64,000 nucleotides of DNA from Desmodus rotundus. Taxonomy: Eukaryota > Chordata > Mammalia > Chiroptera > Phyllostomidae. Shown in pieces: positions 34,165-46,079 of the stretch. The first letter of the stretch is position 1; every line of letters starts with the position of its first letter. The notes below the pieces were generated by a model. It was not told the DNA's origin. It saw nothing but the letters and a program-made list of their open reading frames with translations, and ran no database searches. Location of the stretch: assembly GCF_022682495.2 (NCBI RefSeq), contig NC_071389.1, positions 56,876,239 through 56,940,238 on the forward strand, given 5' to 3'. The position numbers were made by a program, and so were the translations under genes.

Positions 34165-35395
34165 ACAGTGTAAGAACACTGTATATCCACATGCAGAAAA
34201 ATTAAGATGTATATCTACCTTATACTGTATACAAAAATTAACTTGTAATAGGTCAAGACCTAAACATAAGAGCCAAAATTATAAGACTTTTAAAAGAAAA
34301 CATAGGTGTAGTTCTTTATGACCTTAGATTCTTAGATATGAAACCAAAAGCACAAGTAACACAAGAAAAATATAATAAATTGGACTTCATGAAAAACATT
34401 TGTATTTCAAAAGACACTATCAAAAATAATGAAAAAAAATTTAAAAAAATAATGGAGAGGTAATCCATAGAATGGGAGAAACATTTCATAAATAAGTGAT
34501 AATTACTTAGAATATATAAAGAAGGATTATAACTCAATAATAGAAAGACAAGTAACATAATTATTAAAAGTAAAAAGTGTCTGAATAGACATTTCTCCAA
34601 AGAAGGTCAACAAATTGTCAATAAAAGTATGAGAAGATGACAACATCATTAGCCACCAGGAAATGCAAATCACAAATACAATTAGATACCACTTAATACT
34701 CATTAGGCTGAATAAACTAAAAAAGAGTGATAATAACAAGTGTTGTCAAAGATTGGAGCAATTCTAGCCCCCTACTTGATTGCAGAAATGGTGCAGCTGC
34801 TTTGCAAAACTATCTAAAAATTCCTTATAAGGTTAAACAGTTACTGTTTAAATCAGAAATTCCACTCCACCGTGTATAAGAGAGTGAACACACATATCCA
34901 CACAAAAACTTGGAGAAGAATGTTAATAGCACCAATATTTATAATATTAAAAAAGTAGTAAAAACCTAAATGTCCATCAAATGATGGATAAATGGATGGA
35001 TGTGCGTTCCAATGTGCTAGATCCACACGATGGAATGCTTTTGTCAATATAAAAGGAATGAAGTGCTGGTACACATTGCAACATGTGCAAACTTTGTTAA
35101 GTGAAAAACACCATCAGAAATGCTACATATTATATGATGACATTGATAAGAAACATCCAGAATAGGCAAACCTATAGAAACAAGAAGAAAATAAAACATT
35201 TGCCTAGTATCTGGAAGAAGTGGAGGGTAACTGCAAAAGGGTATGGGGTGTCTTTTTGAAGTGATGAAAATGTTCTAAATTGATTGTGGTGATGATTGCA
35301 TAACTCTGAGAATATATTAAAAATCATTGAATTGGACACTTTAAATGTATGATATGTGAACTGTATCTCAATTATACTGTTATGAAATAAATTGA
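34165..35395 (+). mobile_element. 5'-truncated L1, 3' end
   Basis: Old L1 ORF2 3' part and 3' UTR in sense orientation. Landmarks are AAAGAAAACATAGGTGTAG, TTGGACTTCATGAAAAACAT, GACATTTCTCCAAAGAAG, AATGCAAATCACAAATACAA, TAAATGTCCATCAAATGATGG and the terminal ATATGTGAACTGTATCTCAA. Reading frames are destroyed; the minus-strand frames over it are shadows. Confidence 0.85.
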
Positions 35396-36019
35396 TATAA
35401 ATAAGTGTTGCGGATATTTCATTGACAGTTTGAATAGTCTATTTTGTGTGAGGAAAGCAAAACCAGATGCAAAGTATGAAAAGATTATCAAAAGGTATTA
35501 TTCTTAAAATAGAAATGCCATTACCACTAAATAGTTTTGAGAAAAGTTTGCACATTTATCAGAAAGAAACATACTCTAACACGTTAATCGATCCCTTCCT
35601 TCTTAAATGGGTTTATAGTAACAACAATAAAAAATAAAAAATAGAAAAGAAAAAAGAAAAATAGTTCTATAGTGGTATTAATCAACCTCAGCTAGTGTTT
35701 TACAAATTTCTCATTAGCTATCAATAGGGCTGGCCAAATTGTTCAGAAGACTCAAAAAAATCTATTACCACTTGTGCAAAGAGTTCAAATATCCTGGTTT
35801 TCTGACTATATCATAGGAATCATAACATGAAACACTGGGGTATTTGGTGGAACTCAGAGGTCAGAGAGCAAAACCAGCAAGAAGAGCACAATAAAGCAGG
35901 TAAGATAATATAAATTGGACGAAGCTGTAGGAAATACTAAAACAACAATTAAAAAGATAGCTGTATAACACTACCCCCTAGAGCACCACCCCCTGAAAAA
36001 TCTAGCAGCTACTGGCAAG
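35396..36019. other. Non-coding DNA, A-rich
   Basis: A simple A-rich stretch at about 35620-35662 (AAAAATAAAAAATAGAAAAG). Otherwise unassigned. Confidence 0.45.
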
Positions 36020-36260
36020 CTATAAAATACAAAGAAGAAACATATTCTCTAACATACTTATATTCATGCAAGACAATAACACCATTCCATCGATAGTACA
36101 TGTCACATTGCAGTGTCGTAGTTTTCTGGATTTGGAGAGGGCTCTCTCAGCAGATGCATCCGCCACTGGCCCACAACACGTTCTCCTGAGGCAGAAGTAC
36201 GTAGAACACAAACGACATTCTCTTTCAGAAACTGCTATATAATGAAAAAAAAAGCACATT
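36020..36260 (-). other. Possible hAT-transposase-like fossil
   Basis: A 79-codon minus-strand frame contains SAERALSKSRKLRH and, 15 residues later, MVLLSC. The C-terminal dimerisation region of hAT transposases typically has S-x-E-R-x-F-S-x-(L/K)-K followed by a leucine-rich 'LALLSI' segment. The resemblance covers only about 35 residues and may be chance. The segment also holds five CpGs in poor surroundings. No terminal repeats were found. Confidence 0.25.
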
Positions 36261-37129
36261 GGAAAAAAATAGAAATGGAGATGTTAGTAGATAAAAAAGA
36301 ATCAGAAGAATCACAAGTTTATGCAACCATAATACATAATATAATGTAATAGCTTACAATATATTGATTGCATTTGACAACTATGGACATGTTCACAATT
36401 TTTAAAACATTTCCACTTCTCTCATTAGATTCACTCTCAATCTAGAGAGCAAAGCCTTTTACAAACAAAGCAAGGAAGACCCAGGCAGGTGAAATCACAC
36501 TTTCGGTACTAGCTGGGGAGTGCACGTGCCTGAGGGATGACACCAATGGGAATGCAAAGCCACAGGAGGGAAACGGGAAAAGGAAATATTTTCGTAGAGC
36601 TTTAATTCTGTACCAATACAAACATGAATACACATAGAATCTTGTTCTAGTTCAAAATGTATGTGTGTGTTTGCTACGTAGTGAGATGCATAATCCATTA
36701 TGTAACAAAAAGCAAACCATATATACATCCCGATTCCAAGCACACCCCAGCTCCCCAGTCCACGGCACCCGCCATCACCCTTATGACTAGAGCCTCCGGG
36801 GACCTTCACTCAGGCTGCCTCCCATTTACTCACTTTCCCATACAGCAGTCAGTGAGTCCTGCAAGCTGTGAGTCCAGTACTGTTCACACTCATCCCGCAA
36901 CTTTTCATCTAACTCAGTCAATTTTAAAATGTACTAAAGTTTTATATGATCAGAGTACCTGATAACATTGTGACCTCAGTTCTTATCACTAGCTGGCCCC
37001 TTGGTCCTCCCCAGCTACAGGAGCCATGGCCTCCTCTGTGTTCCTTCAACACTTTGAGAGCACTGGACTTCAGGGTTTTGTAATCATCGTTCCCTCCACT
37101 CAGAGCTGGCTCTCTCCTCACAGTCATGT
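36261..37129. other. Non-coding DNA, no element recognised
   Basis: Unassigned. The overlapping frames at 36442-36962 on both strands show no domain. GC rises at 36735-36830. Confidence 0.4.
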
Positions 37130-37385
37130 GGTTTTCTCCCTCACTCTATGCCAAATTCTTTCCTGAGTACCCACCTAAAACTACCTAAGTACTAGAGTCA
37201 TTTAAAGAACTCGCCGCCTCTTTCTCTACTTTGTTTTTATTTCTATTACTTTATTAACTATTTGAAATAATGTACCATTTATCTTAGTATTATCTCCACC
37301 ATAAAAATACAAGCTCCATGCAGGCCGGGCTTTGGTCTATTTTGTTCACTACTTTATCCACAATACCTATTATTCTTGGGGGAAA
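37130..37385 (+). mobile_element. L2 LINE, 3' end
   Basis: ATACAAGCTCCATGCAGGCC and TTTTGTTCACTACTTTATCC match the L2 3' region 'atgtaagctccatgagggca' and 'tttgttcactgctgtatcc'. Diverged but in correct order. Confidence 0.7.
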
Positions 37386-37397
37386 AAAGTATGCATT

Positions 37398-37935
37398 CAA
37401 TGATTTTTATTGAGATATAATTGGCATATAACATTACATTAGTTTCAGGTGAACAACATAGAGGCTGGATGCTTGTGTATAGTGCAAAATGATCACCACC
37501 GTAAGTCTGGTATACATATGCCATGTACATAGTTACAATTGTTTTCTTATGATGAGAACTTTTAAGATCTACTCTCAGCAACTTTCAAATATGCAATTCA
37601 GTGTTATTACTTAAAGTCAACATGCTGTACATAATATCCCCAAGACCTACATATTTCATACCTGAAATTTTGTACCTCTTGACCACCTTCATATTTCTTT
37701 TACCCCCTCAACCCCAAACTCTGGCCACAACTTATCTGTTCGATATATGAGCTCGGTATGCTAAGGTTTTGGAGGGTTCTATTTATTTATGTTAGATTCT
37801 ACATATAAGTTAGATCATATGGTATTTGTCTTTCTCTGACTTATTTCACTTAGCATAAATCCATCAAGGTCCATCTATATTGTTGCAAACGGCAAGATTT
37901 CCTTCCTTTTATGGCTAATATTCCATTGTGTATTA
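37398..37935 (-). mobile_element. L1 3' end, minus strand
   Basis: On the plus strand it begins TTTTTATTGAGATATAATTGGCATATAACATTA and goes on to GATGAGAACTTTTAAGATCTACTCTC, then TTGTCTTTCTCTGACTTATTTCACTTAGCATAA and GGCAAGATTTCCTTCC. This is the reverse complement of the L1 ORF2 end and 3' UTR of an L1M-type element. It adjoins the L2 end at 37385 and may have inserted into it. Confidence 0.85.
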
Positions 37936-37984
37936 ATATGAATATTTTTGAATTAATAAATGACAAACAATGACAACACAAATA

Positions 37985-38165
37985 ACAGCAGTACTTATAG
38001 CTATTATTCTACTCCTCACAACAATGCTTAATATTAGATGTATTTTTATTCTCATCTTACAAGTAGACAAATTGAGGCTCAGAAAAGTAAAGTTGCATGA
38101 CCAACAATGTACAATTAATAAATTATAGCCCTCGGTTTTTACTCGGACTTGAATCTGATATGATA
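37985..38165 (+). mobile_element. MIR SINE
   Basis: CTCCTCACAACAATGCTTAA, TCTTACAAGTAGACAAATTGAGGCTCAGAAAAGTAAAGTTGCATGACC and ACTTGAATCTGATATG are consecutive MIR blocks. Confidence 0.8.
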
Positions 38166-38775
38166 CCCTCATCATATGGGAAGGCCTGGCTGCGAGTGCC
38201 AGGTCCCATGGCCCCATTTCAATGAAGTGTCTGATGTACTTTGTTTCATCTTGAGACTTTGTGTAATATTTATTGTATGTTTAAAGGTGCCATTTCTAAG
38301 AACTATTGACAGAGGCCATGTTGTATATTGCATTATTGTGTATGATATATAAATATGTATAAGTGAGTAATTTACTAGGTTATAATCATGTTTATTTTGT
38401 AGTTATTTTGAGATAAAAATACATTTTTTTCTTTTTTCCCAATGAATGATTGTTTTGCAAACCCCTGAACTTGGTGCTATGAAATGTGCAAAGTTGAATA
38501 AAATATGCTCCCTTCCTTGACCGCTTATAAGTGAAATACAATGGAAAATAAAATGTTATGTATAGCATTTACATTTTGTGATACATCTCAGGACAATTTA
38601 ACTTTAAATCAAGATATGGAAACCTTAGAACACAATCTAAAAGTCAGAAGAATATTTTAGACTTTTCAAAGCTAAAATACATCATGTAGAATCAGTACAT
38701 GACAAGTCATTTCTAATTTGAATCCAACATTCAGCTATTTACTGATTCATACTTCACACTTACTTGTAACAAACT
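38166..38775. other. Non-coding DNA, no element recognised
   Basis: AT-rich spacer without identified repeats. Confidence 0.45.
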
Positions 38776-38857
38776 TGTCTTTCTTCTTCTTTTCCTTCCT
38801 TTTTTTCTCCTTTCTTTCTCCCTCCCTCCCTTCCTTTCTTCCTTCCTTCCCTTTTTT
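38776..38857. repeat. Polypyrimidine tract
   Basis: About 80 bases of C and T only, mixed CTT, TTCC and TCCC units; similar in make-up to the tract at 5191. Confidence 0.95.
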
Positions 38858-39765
38858 AATTTTCAGTATAGTATTAGAAGAATAAAATTAACTGGGGAAA
38901 AGCAGCTAAATTAAATGTCTACATATATATGAGATCCGATCATCTGATAGGAAGCTGAGAAAACTTGCCAAACTAGCGTAAGTACCATAAAACATAGCTG
39001 CTTTGAATCAAATCATGTGACAAAATACGTACAATCTCCATTGCAGGTAGGGAGTCGACAGTTAAAACAATATGTTACTAAGTTTTAGAACTTAAATGGG
39101 AAATCTTAATATTTGATAAATTTCCTTACAAGACTCAATTATTTTTCTTACAAATATAGATAAGTGATATGTCATAGTTTTGAGGGAATAGGTGAGTGTA
39201 TATATTTTACTGATAAATTAAACCCTTCAAAGAACATATTTGAAATGTATCAAATAGTTTACTATATATAGAGATAAAATGTATATAGCACTACATTATA
39301 ATTTTTAATGTGTTGTTTTATTGCTTTTATTTTCATGTTTACTGGATAATGCTTTAAAATAATGGCTCAGTTAAGGTAATTAACATTGAATAATGGTAGA
39401 AAGCCAATTGAATTACTTGTGACATTCACATTAATACTGAAATGAGTTCACTGTAATTAATGGTGTTAAATGGATACCAGAGGAATTAATATTGATTAGG
39501 CAATTATTTAAAGAGTTACTGTTTATTGCAATTTATGTCAACTTATTTTTTTGAATAAACCTTTTTTCATTGGCAGCTGTGTAATCACCCTAGGAGCCCG
39601 AATTGGCAGGACAAAGTTGTGTTGTATTTTGTTTTCTTATCTTTAAAATGGCAAAATATGAAACTTTCTCTTACTCTACCCTCCATGGTAATGGTTCCCA
39701 ACATCCCTAGGTTTAAAATACTGAAATGCTCTGTATTGTGGGTTATGATTTGTCCCAGATGCAGC
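38858..39765. other. Non-coding DNA, no element recognised
   Basis: AT-rich; 39300-39560 has many AATTA words and no identified repeat. Confidence 0.45.
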
Positions 39766-39769
39766 GGGC

Positions 39770-39885
39770 CTCTGACTCTGCTGTGTGGGTTAAGTCTTAC
39801 CTGTCCTTTAGGGCCTATCTCAAGTCCTGTCACCTACGTACACCTTCTCTACTCTAGATGAGATCTCTGCAGTACTTAGCAAGTG
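39770..39885 (+). mobile_element. L2 LINE fragment
   Basis: CCTGTCCTTTAGGGCCTATCTCAAGTCCTGTCACC resembles the L2 block 'catcctttaggcctcagctcaaatgtcacctcc', followed by an ACCTTCTCT stretch. Short and diverged. Confidence 0.45.
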
Positions 39886-40497
39886 CCAGAGAACATGCCT
39901 ATCATTTGAGATTTAGCATGGAATACTCTAATAGCTGTTCACAGTTTAATATGTACTTGTACAAAGGTATCACACATACATATTTTCAACAACAGGAGTT
40001 TTTTACACAGCATGATAAACACATAGGAATTGTTAAACTATCTGTAATTACATTACTTTAACTTGTTCAGATCAATCTTCTTAGAGAGTGGGAAATAATG
40101 CTAATTACTTCTGTTCTCTCCATACACCTGCGCAGAACTGCCCATGAGAGTGAAAATCAGTATAAGCTCCACCCCGTTCACCTCTGAACAGACGACGGGG
40201 AGGCCTGTATTTTTGGCTTTTAATACGTTTTGTGAAAATATGTAATAAATAATGTTCTCAAGTAAGTACAAAAGCATTTTGAAAATACATTTTTAAATAG
40301 AACAAATAAATTACTATAAATGCAACTGTAAAAAATGGGACATTTTTATTCAGAAACTTCTGATTATCACGTTAGCAGAAATTTCTCTTTTTAACAAAAC
40401 TTTTGAGTGAGTCTTCATCGGATGATTCACTCATCTGGTGAAACAGGCAAATGTTTCCCCAACAGCAGGAGAACATCTGGGAAGAAGGTTACCTTCG
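39886..40497. other. Non-coding DNA, no element recognised
   Basis: Unassigned AT-rich DNA; a few CpGs near 40180-40200. Confidence 0.4.
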
Positions 40498-40904
40498 GAA
40501 TCAGTCAGGGTTCTCCAGAGAAACAAAACCAGTTTTATCTGCATCTGCCCATTACCTATCTAAAGAGAAAGATTTGTTATGTATTTTAAGGAACTGGATC
40601 ACATGATTGTGGGGACTGAGAAATCCACAATCTGTAGGGCAAGCTGGCAGGAAGGAGATAATGCTGCAGTCTGAGGCAGAATTTCTTCTTTTGGGAGAAA
40701 CTTCAGTTTTTATTCTTAGGCCTTTCAACTGATTAAATGTGGCTCACCCACATGAACAAGAATAGCCTTCTTTATTTAAAGTCAAATGATTATAGATCCT
40801 CACATCTACAATCTACCTTCACAGCAATATCTAGAATAATGTTTATTGAATAACTGGATACTATTACTTAGCCAAGTTGATGCATAAAACTGACCATTAC
40901 CTGT
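40498..40904 (-). mobile_element. Old mammalian LTR-like repeat, minus strand
   Basis: Begins TCAGTCAGGGTTCTCCAGAG and ends AAGTTGATGCATAAAACTGACC. These are the reverse complements of the dispersed mammalian repeat that starts 'gttaattttatgtgtcaactt' and ends 'tctggagaaccctgacta'. I recognise the repeat but am not certain of its family name. A second copy lies at 56105-56485 in the other orientation. Confidence 0.7.
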
Positions 40905-42631
40905 ATAATGGGAGTATATATATGTTTAATTTTGAACTCTTCTTTTTTTGCTTTATTTTCCTTAATATAATTAGTGCTTTTTAGATTTATTTTCTATTGC
41001 TTTGATTTTGCCAACTGGTGTTCTTTTTAGAAGTGAGATATATAAAAACATAATAATATAAATATATATATATATCTTCCAAAATAGCTATTTGTCTGTC
41101 TTAATACTCTCCTTTCTCCATATGTTGAGGGATGCATTGTTCTTTCTGCTTTAAATAGTCATTCCATTCATTATTACTATTTTAAATAAAGAGGAAATTA
41201 CTCATTAACTTCTTTATGTCTTTATTATCATTATAAGTACTGATGATAATGGAGAATAAATAATAATCAAATGATGAATAATATGTATCAGAAATAAAAT
41301 AAAGGCATTCTGATATTATGAACATGAACATAGTTTTTGATGCATAAGCTAATTACAGTGAGGATTTAATTGCTTTCTTTTTATTTTGAACTTCAGATAT
41401 TATCTTACAAAAGCTTGAGAGTGAGTACTTTGCTTATCAAAATATATTCTCAGGTAATGCTTCATATATTTAAATGGATTTGCATTTTTTATTGATTCTC
41501 TTATTCTCCAGGCTTTAATAGATTTACTGAAATTAAGTAAGTTTCCCAACTTCAAGGAGTTGGTCTGGAAAATTTCGGTACACTCTCATTGTTCTAAAAG
41601 GAGAAAATCCAGTCACACAAATGCTCTCTGTGTCTATGTAAAATTCCTCAGTTTAACTTCATGAAATACTTCATTTATTTCCAGAGGTATCACGGCTTAT
41701 TGCGTTTGGCCAGCTAGGAATATATTTAAAGTGAAAGTAGTTTGTCTTGGTGCCGCAACGGAAAACTTATTTCCCTTGTCTTTGCATGATTGTGATGCGG
41801 TGAAGACGATTAGGAAAAAAAGAGTAACGAAAGGGGCAAAACTCAAAGGCCTCCTGGCCTTACACATTTGTAGAAATACTGACAGAAAGGCACCATTCAA
41901 AGATGGTGCCCAATGTCCAGGTATGGAAAGTAGAAAAATATGTAATACATCTTTAAGATTCAGATTATGTCATAAGTAGTGATTGTGAAATGTATTAATC
42001 AGTATCACTCTAGGTCACAAAAGAAAAATATTTACAACATTTAAAAAAAAAAGAATAAACAGAGAACACTGAAGCAAGTCCACTCCCTTTGAAAGGCAGA
42101 TTCTTATCTCCAAAGCATAACTGCTTTGCTTCAAATCTTGTAGTATCTTCCATGGCACATGTGCAACAACTGATCTTAAAAGACACATAACATTATGTGG
42201 CTGAGTATCTCTGGGAAAAAAACGCTGCTCTTAAGTTAAAATGCAGTTAGAGGCTTATCAGGTGATATTTATGGTGTATCTTGGGGGGATTATCATTTCT
42301 TCCATTAGTGACTAGTGCACCAGAAGCTAAACGTTTTATGCCTTAAAGAATTTATTATATTACCATTAGCTTATTATTATTTTATCCTTTTCTTGCAGTA
42401 TTATCAGATACTAACTGCTTCTATTTCATCAAGTGAATCTACTAGTGTTGTTGCCAAATGCCTCTCTTAGGTTAGCATTTCTCCTAAAACAGCTTGGTGA
42501 GTGAGTCAAAAAGAAAGTTTCTATTCATTTTCCTACTATTTTTTTCTTCAAAAATATGTGAATGAGAATTTGTACCTTTTGTTTATTTCTTTGCTGAGCA
42601 GATATATCCATGCTTTGCTAAAATATAATTT
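40905..42631. other. Non-coding DNA with a (TA)n tract
   Basis: A short (TA)n at about 41058-41075; otherwise unassigned. The opposing frames at 41697-41979 are domain-free. Confidence 0.45.
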
Positions 42632-42642
42632 AAATTATACAA

Positions 42643-42853
42643 TGGAGCCCTGGCTGGTGTGGCTCAGTAGATTGAGCGCAGGCCTGTGAACTAAAGGGTT
42701 GCTGGTTCGATTCCCAGTCAGGGCATATGCCTGGGTTGTGGGCCAGGCCCCTAGTAGGGGATGTGCAAGAGGCAACCACACACCAATGCGTCCCTCTCTT
42801 TCTCCTTCCCTTCTCCTCTCTCTAAAAATAAATAAATAAAATCTTTTAAAAAT
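42643..42853 (+). mobile_element. VES SINE (best-preserved copy)
   Basis: Head GGAGCCCTGGCTGGTGTGGC, A-box-like GGCTCAGTAGATTGAGC, B-box-like GGTTCGATTCC, CT-rich stretch and (AAAT)n tail. The flanks AAATTATACAA (42632-42642) and AAATTATATAA (42854-42864) differ at one base. Confidence 0.95.
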
Positions 42854-42864
42854 AAATTATATAA

Positions 42865-43384
42865 CGGCTATAATGTTGCTAGTTCCGCCACTATCAGCAT
42901 CACCAAATCCATGGGGTGGGGGGGCCAGACCATTAGGCCACATTTGTATGAAAGGTAGTGTGAATATTTCATTTCAAAAGTTCTCTCACATATATGGTTA
43001 AGATTGTATTCTTTAGATACAATTGACTTTCAATCTGGGAAATACTTTGTTCAGAAGTATTTGATTTTTTTATTAATGATTTTTAGCTTTCCAAAATTGA
43101 GTTAAATAGTAGGACTGTGTCCAGAGTCATAAGTAATATTACCCTCAAAACAACTATTGCATGAAATTTGTTATGTTGTTAAGTCAGCTTATAGGAAAAT
43201 ATCATTGCTAATATTTCCAATCCATTGTTGGGATGGATGTAAAGATTAATTTTGAACACTTTGTGTTTCTTACATAGTTTGTGGAGAGATTTAAAAATAT
43301 AACTTATTTTCCAAAAATTTACGGTTGTTGATATGGATTACACACATTATCATTTTTTCAAGTAAAATCCATTTTCACAAACAC
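42865..43384. other. Non-coding DNA, no element recognised
   Basis: AT-rich with a G9 run at about 42918; no family identified. Confidence 0.45.
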
Positions 43385-44200
43385 GGCGTACTAGGCCTAT
43401 CATCAGCTGACCCCTGCCTTTCTCTTTGGTCTCTGCTGCTACCTTCAACCCACACCCCTCGCTCTTGCTGTTGTCCAGCCACATGGAATCACTTCCTAGG
43501 TTCTCGCTGTGTTCTGGCAAGTGGTGTATGTCATTCATCCTGCTGTTAAATTAAACAACAAGGCCATCAAATTGAGGTGGTTCTAATGCTTTATCAGCCT
43601 ACATAAGCAAACCAAATCACAAGTCTATAAATGCCTCAAAGTTAAGAAATCAAAACCTAAAGACAATCAATCAGATACAGCTAACTGGGCTTCCCCAAAT
43701 AAGGCAACTTCTTAAATTATATCCAATCAAATAATCTCCTTGGTTTGCTTCGATACCCACTCAATAAAAGCCTTTCCCATACTCCCTCTTACTGAGGCAT
43801 TCCTAACCTCTTCTGGTTTGATACTGCCTGATTTGATGGATTTTTGCTCAAACTCTTGAAATTTTTAGCATGCCTCAGTTTATCTTTTAACACCGTTTAT
43901 AATATTTTCCCCCCTTCTTTAGCTGGGTTAATTCATTGCCACTCTAGGTGTAATTATCAAAGTAATCTCCTCTGAAGAATACTTTTTCTCCTCCCAAGAC
44001 TGAGTTAATTGTATCATCTTCGCCTTTCCCGAGCACTTTGTATTCACCTGTTTTTATAGTAGTTATCACTTGAAATTGAAGCTGTTTGTTGCTGAGTGTC
44101 CTTATTGTTCACTACTCTATACTTATCACCAAACATAGAAACAAAGCATTGTAGACAGAAAATCATTGTTGATTGGATGAATGAATGAATGAATGAATGA
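43385..44200 (+). mobile_element. L2 LINE fragment, split by an LTR
   Basis: The left part (to 43543) has GTCCAGCCACATGGAATCAC and TTCTCGCTGTGTTCTGGCAA, the 'ccagccacactgaactac ... ttgctgttcc' region. The right part (from 43893) continues with CCCCCCTTCTTTAGCTGGG, AAAGTAATCTCCTCTGAAGA, CGAGCACTTTGTATTCACC, TAGTTATCAC and the terminal GATTGGATGAATGAATGAAT. The final (GAAT)n at 44176-44200 is the L2 tail. Confidence 0.8.
43544..43892 (+). mobile_element. Solo LTR nested in L2
   Basis: Starts TGTTAAAT and ends TTTTAACA, giving TG/CA termini with a 7-base inverted match. A polyadenylation signal (CAATAAAAGCC) lies at about 43763, preceded by CCAATCA words. At 349 bp it has a class I ERV LTR layout. 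L2 continues on both sides. A clear target duplication is not visible (CCTGC against CCGTT), which may be decay. No retroviral genes are present. Confidence 0.7.
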
Positions 44201-45061
44201 AGAGGTGGATGGATGGTCTTCAAGCTCTATCAGAATATGTGCTACACACACGGGCAGAGAGTGGTCTTTCTGCTCTATCTTTATAGCAAAGAATAATCTC
44301 TTGTTCTCATTTCCATTGTTTCCCTTTATTTTGATGTGTTTTCTTGAAGTGTTTTGAAGCCATGACTATGGGAGGTCTATGCCGATAACTGATTTAAAAA
44401 CTCACTTAATGAAATGCGTTAAAAAACACATAGTAATATGTTTGGAAAGGTTTTCTTCATCCTCTTTTATCCAATTAGTGAAACATTTGTATCCATGAGT
44501 ACCCCTGCTGTTAAGTGGTTAGCTTTCTCCTTTAGCTTTAATTAAGTGTCTTCAGTTAAAAGAGACTTTTAAAATTTGCTTTTAATCACAAACAAGTGAA
44601 AAATATCCATATTCCTTGGAGGTATTTACCCAAGTTTTCCAGCTATATTTAAACAAAACAGGTAGTTGAAGCCTCACCCTACTTTCTCACACTCACGATT
44701 TGACCTCTTGGAATCCTTGCTGGACTCCTTGGTTATAATTCACCAGGAACTGTTAGACTGCTGGTTTTACATTAACACACTTATACACAATTAAACTGCT
44801 ACTCCACTGCTTCGAATTTCACCATACTTCTAGCAGAAGTGAACCTGCAAAAGAGGTACTGAGATTGAGAGAAATTGACAAAGAATGTCATGAACTATTT
44901 TTGAGGTTTGTTGCTTTGTATTGCTACTTCATGTGTTCTCACAGAAATGGATATTCTATAGTTCTTTCTTCCAAGAACAAAATCTAAATACTGTATCATT
45001 GCTAAACTGTTTGCAAATTTGGGAACTTTGTAATCCTTCTGAGGAAGTGAAACAGTTCTTT
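44201..45061. other. Non-coding DNA, no element recognised
   Basis: A short GGATGGATGG continues the L2 tail; the rest is unassigned. Confidence 0.45.
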
Positions 45062-45190
45062 TTTTTTAAATTTAAACTTTATTGTGTTTTTTCCATTACC
45101 ATTTAGTTCCCTTATCTCTCTCTTCCCCAAGCAATCACTACACTGTTGTCCATGTCCATGAGTCCTTTTTCCTTTTTGCTCAATAGCATC
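45062..45190 (-). mobile_element. L1 3' end, bat type
   Basis: On the plus strand: TTTAAACTTTATTGTGTTTTTTCCATTACCATTTAG, then CACTACACTGTTGTCCATGTCCATGAGTCC. Same L1 end as at 6993-7115 but better preserved. Confidence 0.7.
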
Positions 45191-46079
45191 AAATATTAAA
45201 ATGAACAAATTTTATTTAGTCTGCATCTTAAAACCGCTCAAGTAAAAGGAAAAACTTGAACATGACTTTTTAAGATGACTAACAATAGTGTACGGGATTG
45301 ATATAATGAATTAGGTTTTTTTTAAATATAGCTTTAAATGAGACTGTAATCAAGTTTTAATTATACATTTCCCTTGGATATACTCAATACATATTCAAAT
45401 CATCTAAAATTATACAACAAAATGTTTAACATGAATTTGGCTAAAACTTGAGACGAAAATAAATGAACACTACCCAGATGTGGTTTCTAAATAGTCCACG
45501 TATTCTCTGTTCTAACGTGCCAATATCATTTGGGGATTTATAATATCATAGTCCTACGTGAATCTTCATGTTGTAAATCACTAATCTACAATTCATTATT
45601 CTGCATTCAGATGCATTTTTGGATCATTTATCACTGATGTCTTCTGAGAAACTGTTATGTATGTAGATAATCTGTATACTTCTGATATCATTTTTGTAAT
45701 GTTCTATTCCTTTCTCTGCTAATTATCTTGAAATATTGGCTTCTGCTTGTGTTCTTGATTCCCTATACTCTGTTATTATTGGATATCATTTCTGGGTTTT
45801 GTTCTTCATTATCTTTAACCCTTCTGAATATTTGGCCTCATGGATTATCCATCTCCATGAAATGTTCCCTCGATTCAATAACACTATCATGATTTTCTTA
45901 TTCTGCTTCACAGACATCACTTCGTTCATATTCTTCTGAATCATCAGGACTCCAGAAGGTTTTTACTCAACTCTCTTCTGCACTTTTCCTTTCTTCCCAT
46001 GGCTTCAATTTCTCTCTACAACTGCTATATCTTGAATTGAAGTCACTTTCTCGGTTTTTCTTCCTTAAAAGTTTTATGC
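45191..46079. other. Non-coding DNA, no firm element
   Basis: AT-rich, becoming pyrimidine-rich from 45700; the end may be a diverged upstream part of the following L2. Confidence 0.4.

Noticed and set aside
34316..35074. Several minus-strand frames resembling membrane proteins
   Set aside because: Antisense of an A-rich L1; hydrophobicity arises from A/T composition.
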